Part shown: one piece after another, positions 43,075 to 48,144 of the stretch
Layout: every line of letters starts with the position of its first letter
How positions within the stretch are numbered: the stretch's first letter is position 1
DNA from: Flavobacteriaceae bacterium
GTDB lineage: Bacteria; Bacteroidota; Bacteroidia; Flavobacteriales; Flavobacteriaceae
NCBI GenBank assembly: GCA_030828565.1
Contig: JAURCF010000002.1
Coordinates: 1-48,144 of the forward strand
Direction of reading: 5' to 3'
Length of the DNA stretch: 48,144 nucleotides
Program-made: the position numbers and the translations under genes
The notes under the pieces: generated by a model
Told to the model about the DNA's origin: nothing
Databases searched by the model: none
The model's input: the letters and a program-made list of their open reading frames with translations, nothing else

Positions 43075-43933
43075 GTCTTTTAAAATAAGCTAGTAGTTTT
43101 TTAACATAACTTTCGTCCATTCTACAGCTAATAGCGCCCGAGCCACTTTTGCTGAATGATTCTTGAAAATAATTCACATTGTTTTGAAAATATTGAGCAT
43201 ACGAGCGGCGAACTTTTTTGGAAGAAGTGTTGATTAGCTGAAACTGTCCTGTTTCTTGATCTTCCATAGGGACAACTCCCAAATTGGGGATTTGTTCTTC
43301 CTGTTTGTCGTATATACGAATGCCTGTAACGTCGTGTTTTCGAGAAAGAATTTTTAAGGTTCTGTCGTATGGATCGGCCATAAAATCGGATAGAATAAAA
43401 ACAATCGCTTTCTTTTTCATTACACCCGAAACAAATTTCATCGCATTAGAAATGTCTGTTTTTTTACTTTGGGGGTGAAATTCTATCAGCTCTCTAATAA
43501 TTCGTAAAATATGGGATTTTCCTTTTTTGGGCGGGATGTATAATTCAATTTCATTTGAAAAAAGAACCAACCCCACCTTGTCGTTATTTTGCAGTGCTGA
43601 AAATGCCAAGGTTGCAGAAATTTCGGTAAGAATGTTTTTTTTGAATTGCGTGTCCGTTCCAAACAATTCTGACCCACTAACATCTACCATCAACATGAGA
43701 GTAAGTTCTCGTTCTTCTTCAAAAACTTTTACAAAAGGTTCGTTATAACGAGCCGTTACATTCCAGTCAATGGCTCGAACATCATCCCCATACTGATACT
43801 GTCGAACTTCACTAAAAGTCATTCCTCGACCTTTAAACGTACTATGATATTCGCCTCCAAAAATATGGTTGCTCAATCGTTTGGTTTTGATTTCGATTTT
43901 ACGAACTTTTTTTAATAATTCTTTAGTATCCAT
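43067..43933 (-). CDS. DUF58 domain-containing protein of the Bat operon
   Basis: A 288-aa soluble protein with the DUF58 signature FSEVRQYQYGDDVRAIDWNV near residue 45 and a VWA-like fold with an MVDVSGSELF segment. DUF58 proteins are regular partners of MoxR ATPases. It follows moxR after 68 bases and overlaps the next gene by eight bases. A role as adaptor between MoxR and the membrane Bat proteins is inference. Confidence 0.92.
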   Translation of the reverse strand: MDTKELLKKVRKIEIKTKRLSNHIFGGEYHSTFKGRGMTFSEVRQYQYGDDVRAIDWNVTARYNEPFVKVFEEERELTLMLMVDVSGSELFGTDTQFKKNILTEISATLAFSALQNNDKVGLVLFSNEIELYIPPKKGKSHILRIIRELIEFHPQSKKTDISNAMKFVSGVMKKKAIVFILSDFMADPYDRTLKILSRKHDVTGIRIYDKQEEQIPNLGVVPMEDQETGQFQLINTSSKKVRRSYAQYFQNNVNYFQESFSKSGSGAISCRMDESYVKKLLAYFKRRG

Positions 43934-44001
43934 AATTAAGGAATGACCTTGATAAGGAATTTTTTATTGGTTATTAATTGAATGAAAAAATCAGTCGCTG
44001 C

Positions 44002-45003
44002 CTATGGGACTTCAACCTGATTCACAATTTTATTGATGATGTCTTCGGTGGTGACATTTTCAGCCTCTGCTTCATAAGTGATTCCAATACGGTGTCTAAG
44101 TACATCGTGAATTACGGCTCTTACATCTTCTGGAATTACATACCCCCGACGCTTAATGAAGGCGTAGCACTTTGCCGCTAAAGCCAAGTTGATACTTCCT
44201 CTTGGGGATGCTCCAAAATTAATTAGGGGTTTGAGGTCTTCCAAACCGTAACGATCAGGATATCGGGTAGCAAAAACCAAATCAAGTATGTATTTTTCTA
44301 TTTTTTCATCCATATAAACTTCTTGAACCGCTTTTTGAGCTTTTAGGATTTGGGAAGTTGTCACAACGGGCTTGATGGTTCCAAAAGAATCGTTAATGTT
44401 GGCTCTAACAATGAGTTGCTCATCGTTCAGTTTGGGATAATCAATAATTGTTTTTAGCATGAATCGATCTACTTGTGCTTCGGGCAATGGATAGGTTCCT
44501 TCTTGTTCTACGGGGTTTTGAGTTGCCATTACTAAAAACGGAGGTGCAAGAGGAAAGGTTTGGTCACCAATCGTTACTTGTTTTTCTTGCATGGCTTCAA
44601 GCAGCGCAGACTGAACCTTTGCAGGGGCTCTATTAATTTCATCTGCCAACACAAAATTGGCGAAAATAGGCCCTTTTTTAATGGTAAAGTCGTTTTCTTT
44701 TACATTGTAAATCATTGTTCCTACTACATCGGCAGGCAATAAGTCGGGTGTAAATTGTATTCTACTAAAACTTCCCTTTACTGCTTTACTTAGGGTGTTA
44801 ATTGCAAGTGTTTTTGCCAGTCCTGGCACACCTTCTAACAAAATATGCCCTCGGCCTAACAACCCTATCAGTAATCGTTCAATCATGTGCTTTTGACCTA
44901 CTATGACCTTGTTCATTTCAAGAACCAAAAGATCTATAAAAGCACTTTCCTTTTCTATTTTTTCATTAATTGCCTTAATGTCTACGGGTTGGTTTTCTTC
45001 CAT
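44002..45003 (-). CDS. MoxR family AAA+ ATPase
   Basis: The 333-aa ATPase has Walker A GVPGLAKT (residues 58-65), Walker B in FVLADEINRAP, the sensor-1 segment MATQNPVEQEGTYPLPEAQ and the arginine-finger region DRFMLK, then a lid domain with GASPRGSINLALAAK. MoxR proteins act as chaperone-like remodelling ATPases for VWA-domain partners, here DUF58, BatA and BatB. It is the first gene of the eight-gene Bat operon. Confidence 0.95.
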   Translation of the reverse strand: MEENQPVDIKAINEKIEKESAFIDLLVLEMNKVIVGQKHMIERLLIGLLGRGHILLEGVPGLAKTLAINTLSKAVKGSFSRIQFTPDLLPADVVGTMIYNVKENDFTIKKGPIFANFVLADEINRAPAKVQSALLEAMQEKQVTIGDQTFPLAPPFLVMATQNPVEQEGTYPLPEAQVDRFMLKTIIDYPKLNDEQLIVRANINDSFGTIKPVVTTSQILKAQKAVQEVYMDEKIEKYILDLVFATRYPDRYGLEDLKPLINFGASPRGSINLALAAKCYAFIKRRGYVIPEDVRAVIHDVLRHRIGITYEAEAENVTTEDIINKIVNQVEVP

Positions 45004-45016
45004 ATTTAAAAAAAAT

Positions 45017-45024
45017 TATTTTTG
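45017..45024 (+). promoter_or_regulatory. Possible -7 box for the AlbA_2 gene (TATTTTTG)
   Basis: A full TAnnTTTG match on the plus strand, but 132 bases upstream of the ATG at 45157, so the leader would be long. The 153-base gap is otherwise AT-rich without clear structure, and the moxR promoter was not located with confidence. Confidence 0.3.
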
Positions 45025-45156
45025 TGAATTTAAGCATCCTTTTCAAGGGCTGCAAATTGAGAAAAAAAAAACTATGATTGTGTTAATAATTGGTTAAAAA
45101 ATACCAAAATCGATTCCTAATAATTTCATACATTATCACATATAACAGCTTTTTTT

Positions 45157-46296
45157 ATGATCAACAAGCGCCTTCTAGTTAAGAGTTTACTCGCTCATAA
45201 TGATGAGAACAGTTTTTATGACAAAAAACGGCAACTAAATATTGGACAGCGAGAAGGAAAAGCTAAGTTTCTAAAGCATATTTGCGCACTTTCCAACAGC
45301 AATCCCGCAAACAATTCGTATATCGTAGTAGGTGTTGAAGATGAAAGCAATGAGATTGTTGGAGTTGATTTTTTTGACGACAGTAAAATTCAAAACCTCA
45401 TCAATGCTTATTTGGACAACCCTCCCATTGTGTTATATGAAAACATTTTGTTCCCGCATCTCCCAGAGGGGAAAGTTGTTGGTTTGGTTACCATTCGTCC
45501 GATTCAAAAAGTAACTTCGTTACGAAAAAACATCTGGAAATATTACGGAGGCAGTGTATTCTTTAGAGATGGAAGTACTTCTATGTCGAAAGTGTATGAT
45601 ATTCAGCTCAACGATGTGAATTCAAAATTGGTTGAAACCATCGAACAACACGCAAAAAACAATATAAAGTTGACTTTAGACGGGGTGTTTGAGTTTATGG
45701 AGCATCATCGAGATGGGCTCAATCCAAAATACAAAGTGTTCAAAGAATTTTTTGTGGTTTGCTGGGCTGGACTCAAAAAAACGGTGAAAGACAAAGTGTA
45801 TTACTCTCGGATTGACATAGAGCTTATTAATGAGCAGGTCAAACTATTTTACTCCGCTTTGGACGAAGTAGAAATTGAAATGAATGAAGATTCATTTTCA
45901 ATTATCGAGTACGTTCGTTTGGGGCTATACGGGGACAAAGACTACTTTCCTCTCGAAAAAGTAAGTATTGATTTTTCTGAAAATGGCGTGTATTCTATAG
46001 AAACTGAATTACTTTTTGAAGCACCTCAATACGACAAAAAAACACTCCACCATATTTACAATAGTAACAATATTCTTCTTGAAAAAATCAAAAATAAGCA
46101 ATGGCTTAACAGTAACGAAAAAAAGGATATTCTTCAGCTTCCAGCTACTTATATGCTTTGTTATTTAAACGATTTTGACGAAGCTAAAAACAAACTCTTG
46201 GAATCCCAACCCTATCTTTTGGATTATGGGGAATCTGTATATCTTCTCTACAAAGAAAGTATGCGTATTTTGAGGAAAATAAAATACAGTCATTAG
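45157..46296 (+). CDS. AlbA_2 (Schlafen-type) domain protein
   Basis: The 379-aa protein has an N-terminal AlbA_2/Schlafen-like domain (about 15-150): REGKAKFLKHICALSNS, then NSYIVVGVEDESNEIVGVDF and the strand KVVGLVTIRPIQK with YGGSVFFRDGSTS. The rest is helical and unassigned. Such proteins are often labelled ATP-binding or putative transcriptional regulators, but the activity of this branch is unknown. It is convergent with nadD, with two bases between the stops. A similar gene beside nadD and gmk seems common in Flavobacteriaceae. Confidence 0.8.
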   Translation: MINKRLLVKSLLAHNDENSFYDKKRQLNIGQREGKAKFLKHICALSNSNPANNSYIVVGVEDESNEIVGVDFFDDSKIQNLINAYLDNPPIVLYENILFPHLPEGKVVGLVTIRPIQKVTSLRKNIWKYYGGSVFFRDGSTSMSKVYDIQLNDVNSKLVETIEQHAKNNIKLTLDGVFEFMEHHRDGLNPKYKVFKEFFVVCWAGLKKTVKDKVYYSRIDIELINEQVKLFYSALDEVEIEMNEDSFSIIEYVRLGLYGDKDYFPLEKVSIDFSENGVYSIETELLFEAPQYDKKTLHHIYNSNNILLEKIKNKQWLNSNEKKDILQLPATYMLCYLNDFDEAKNKLLESQPYLLDYGESVYLLYKESMRILRKIKYSH

Positions 46297-46298
46297 GC

Positions 46299-46880
46299 CT
46301 ACACTTGGTATAAATCGTGTGTTTTAATGTAATTTTCTACGGATTTGGGGAGCAATTTGGAACACTCTGCTCCTTTCATAATTCGCTTGCGAATATTGGT
46401 AGATGAAACTTCAACGATAGGAAAATTCATCACCGTTACCGATGCGTAATTGGGAGATGTTTCTAAACAATTATGGGGTGCTCTTGGGTACACAAAAATC
46501 GGGAAATCCAAAATTCGTTGGTGGCGGTTCCAATTAGGAAGCGTTTCAAGGCTGTCGCAACCCATTAAAATTGAAAAAGTTCATTTTGGATATTGCTTTA
46601 CCAAATAATCAAGTGTATTAGCGGTGTAATATGGAGCTGATAATAAAAACTCAACTTCCGATATTTTTATATTTTTTGATTGGTTTGAAAAAGCCTCTTT
46701 GAGCATTTGCAGTCGATGCTGATCTGGCGCCAATTCATCTGCTTTTTTGTGAGGATTTTGGGGCGTTAAAACAACCCAAAGCTCCTCAAGATTGGCTTGT
46801 TTTAAAAATGCCTTGGCAAGCTCTATATGCCCAATGTGTACCGGATTGAAGGAACCAAAAAACAATCCTATTTTTTTCAT
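46299..46880 (-). pseudogene. nadD: Nicotinate-nucleotide adenylyltransferase interrupted by an in-frame TGA
   Basis: Read as one frame, this would be a 193-codon NadD, which adenylylates nicotinate mononucleotide in NAD synthesis. The first 99 codons contain the nucleotidyltransferase motif GSFNPVHIGH (residues 9-18) and end YLVKQYPK, then TGA (46581-46583). The same frame continues TFSILMGCDSLE and keeps the C-terminal SSTNIRKRIMKG motif. There is no frameshift: a single sense codon appears to have become a stop. The second half could start at an ATG at 46565, 15 bases after the TGA. NadD is usually essential, so sequencing error, recent mutation, read-through or a split protein are all possible. 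Its start overlaps the gmk stop. Confidence 0.85.
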
Positions 46881-47452
46881 GACTGAGAAAGATAGTTGGA
46901 AATTAGAGTGACCGCTTCTTTTTTGGCCGTTTCTAAGTCATTGTTTTCAAGCAATACATCAAACTCCAAAGATCTGCTTATTTCCTTTTTGGATTTTGCC
47001 AATCGCATGCGAATTTTTTCTTCAGATTCGGTATTTCTTGAACGCAGTCGTTGTTCCAAAACTTCCAAACTTGGAGGCTGAACGAATACGGCTAATGTTT
47101 GATCCGGAAATTGTTTTTTGATTTGCAATCCTCCTTCAACATCGATATCAAAAATAACATGTTTTCCCGCTGACCAAATTCTTTCAACTTCACTTTTTAA
47201 GGTTCCATAAAAAGCGCCTTCATAAACCTCTTCGTACTCCAGAAAATCTCCATTGGCTGCTTTTTCTAAAAAGTCCTTTTCTGAAAAAAAATAATAATCT
47301 ACCCCGTGTTTTTCCGAGCCTCTGGGCAATCGAGAAGTTGCAGAAACAGAAAACGAAAGCAACAGCTCAGGATGGGACAATGCATGACGGACAAGGGTTG
47401 TTTTGCCACTACCCGAAGGTGCTGAAAACACAATAAATTTTCCTGTATGCAT
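46877..47452 (-). CDS. gmk: Guanylate kinase
   Basis: The 191-aa enzyme phosphorylates GMP to GDP. The P-loop reads SAPSGSGKTT near residues 10-19, followed by the GMP-binding SVSATSRLPRGSEKHGVDYYF segment split across two strands, and IFDIDVEGGLQI. The ATG at 47452 shares its A with the yicC stop (TGATG), and the gene end overlaps nadD by four bases, giving a tightly coupled yicC-gmk-nadD series. Confidence 0.96.
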   Translation of the reverse strand: MHTGKFIVFSAPSGSGKTTLVRHALSHPELLLSFSVSATSRLPRGSEKHGVDYYFFSEKDFLEKAANGDFLEYEEVYEGAFYGTLKSEVERIWSAGKHVIFDIDVEGGLQIKKQFPDQTLAVFVQPPSLEVLEQRLRSRNTESEEKIRMRLAKSKKEISRSLEFDVLLENNDLETAKKEAVTLISNYLSQS

Positions 47453-48144
47453 CACAAAACGTTTAATAATTGTTCTTTTAACTTTTCAAGTTCGTCTTTC
47501 ATTTTTACAACAACTTGTTGCAATAAAGCGTAATTGGATTTGGAACCAATCGTGTTTATTTCTCTTCCTATTTCTTGAGCAATAAAAGCCAATTTTTTTC
47601 CTTTCATCGCGTGGGGCTCTTCCATAGTTTGAAGAAAATATTCCAAGTGATGTTCCAAGCGAGTAATTTCTTCGGTTACATCGTATTTTTCGAGATAATA
47701 GATCAATTCTTGCTCAAAGCGGTTTTGATCGACCTCTATTTTCAATTCTTCCAACGATTTTTGAAGTCGTGTTTTGACTTCTTCAACACGTTTGGGCGCC
47801 CATTTTTTTACCTCTTCTAGCAAGACTGTCAAGGCTTTGATTCGAATTAAAAAATCTTTTTCCAACGCCAATCCTTCTTGATTTCTATACGATAGGACTT
47901 GGTTCAATGCGTTTTGAATCGTATCAACCAAAACATTCAGTTCCGATACATCTACTTCCGAACGCTGTGAGCTAATTGCATCGGGCATTCGAACAGCCAT
48001 TTTCAAAAGCTCCATATCTTCCCCATCTGAGATTTCTTTCAATTGTTTGATATAACCTTTTACAATTGGCTGATTGACTTCAGAAGAAGTTTCTTCTCCT
48101 GTGTAGTCCATATAAACGGATAAATCAATTTTCCCACGCTCCAA
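47452..48144 (-). CDS. YicC/YloC family endoribonuclease, N terminus outside the window
   Basis: This is a partial gene: the frame is open to the window edge, and the visible residue at the edge (TTG, in LERGKIDLSVY) is internal to the family. It retains the C-terminal part with RIKALTVLLEEV, the helical centre and the conserved end with KGKKLAFIAQEIGREINTIGSKS. YicC proteins are reported to be RNases in E. coli and Bacillus. About 55 N-terminal residues are expected beyond position 48144. The stop overlaps the gmk start. Confidence 0.9.
   Translation of the reverse strand: MERGKIDLSVYMDYTGEETSSEVNQPIVKGYIKQLKEISDGEDMELLKMAVRMPDAISSQRSEVDVSELNVLVDTIQNALNQVLSYRNQEGLALEKDFLIRIKALTVLLEEVKKWAPKRVEEVKTRLQKSLEELKIEVDQNRFEQELIYYLEKYDVTEEITRLEHHLEYFLQTMEEPHAMKGKKLAFIAQEIGREINTIGSKSNYALLQQVVVKMKDELEKLKEQLLNVL

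Noticed and set aside
43067-43076. TTATCCACG near the DUF58 stop as a DnaA box
   Set aside because: It mismatches the consensus at the last base and lies across coding sequence of two overlapping genes.
46565-46583. A frameshift as the cause of the nadD break
   Set aside because: The two open segments are in the same frame (offset 315 bases, divisible by 3), so the break is a stop codon and not an insertion or deletion.
1-48144. tRNA, rRNA, CRISPR array, prophage or transposase genes
   Set aside because: No stretch with the required structure or family motifs was found; intergenic gaps are all shorter than 300 bases and accounted for.

Overview
The window looks like a chromosome segment from a Flavobacteriaceae member (phylum Bacteroidota). 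It is AT-rich. Start sites lack strong Shine-Dalgarno sequences, and many genes sit behind the Bacteroidota-type -7 box TAnnTTTG. The gene families are typical of the group: a carboxypeptidase-regulatory-domain TonB receptor, DUF3109, a complete Bat operon, oxygen-dependent HemF with HemJ, and flavobacterial NrdAB. I see no phage, insertion sequence, CRISPR array, rRNA or tRNA. Apart from one interrupted gene (nadD), it reads as ordinary core genome. No intergenic gap exceeds 300 bases.

Layout. (1) 1-8050 is a phosphate-acquisition block: a beta-helix lipoprotein, a TonB-dependent receptor, an OprP-like porin and a PiT transporter fused to a PhoU-like domain. Each gene is preceded by a direct repeat of a TTAACA-like hexamer with an 11-bp period, which I read as a candidate Pho box. 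(2) 8123-11632 encodes class I ribonucleotide reductase (nrdB-nrdA), with a perfect DnaA box upstream. (3) 11888-18629 holds housekeeping and small-membrane genes: DUF3109, MarC, dCMP deaminase, HupE-like, DnaJ/TerB, bacilliredoxin, PlsC, crotonase and an NtrY-like histidine kinase. (4) 18677-27161 is a haem biosynthesis divergon. On the minus strand are an AraC-type regulator, hemH and hemJ; on the plus strand are hemA, hemC, hemD, hemE, hemF and hemB. Two copies of AGCGTTATT exactly 21 bp apart lie just upstream of the hemA promoter, the geometry expected of an AraC-family activator site. (5) 27282-36076 contains a serine hydrolase, a PolB-like exonuclease, a double ABC ATPase, an ALDH7-type dehydrogenase, a membrane protein, gpsA, pheS, a hypothetical gene and cvpA. 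(6) 36078-45003 is a full minus-strand Bat (aerotolerance) operon: moxR, DUF58, a 528-aa two-TM protein, batA, batB, batC, batD, batE. (7) 45157-48144 contains an AlbA_2-domain protein, then the minus-strand series yicC (cut by the window end), gmk and nadD. nadD carries an in-frame TGA at codon 100.

The points most worth a second look are the interrupted nadD with both halves intact and in the same frame, the shared Pho-box-like repeats across the phosphate block, and the AraC-type tandem operator between the regulator and hemA. I did not find a clearly novel multi-gene system. The new content is mainly regulatory, plus the split nadD.
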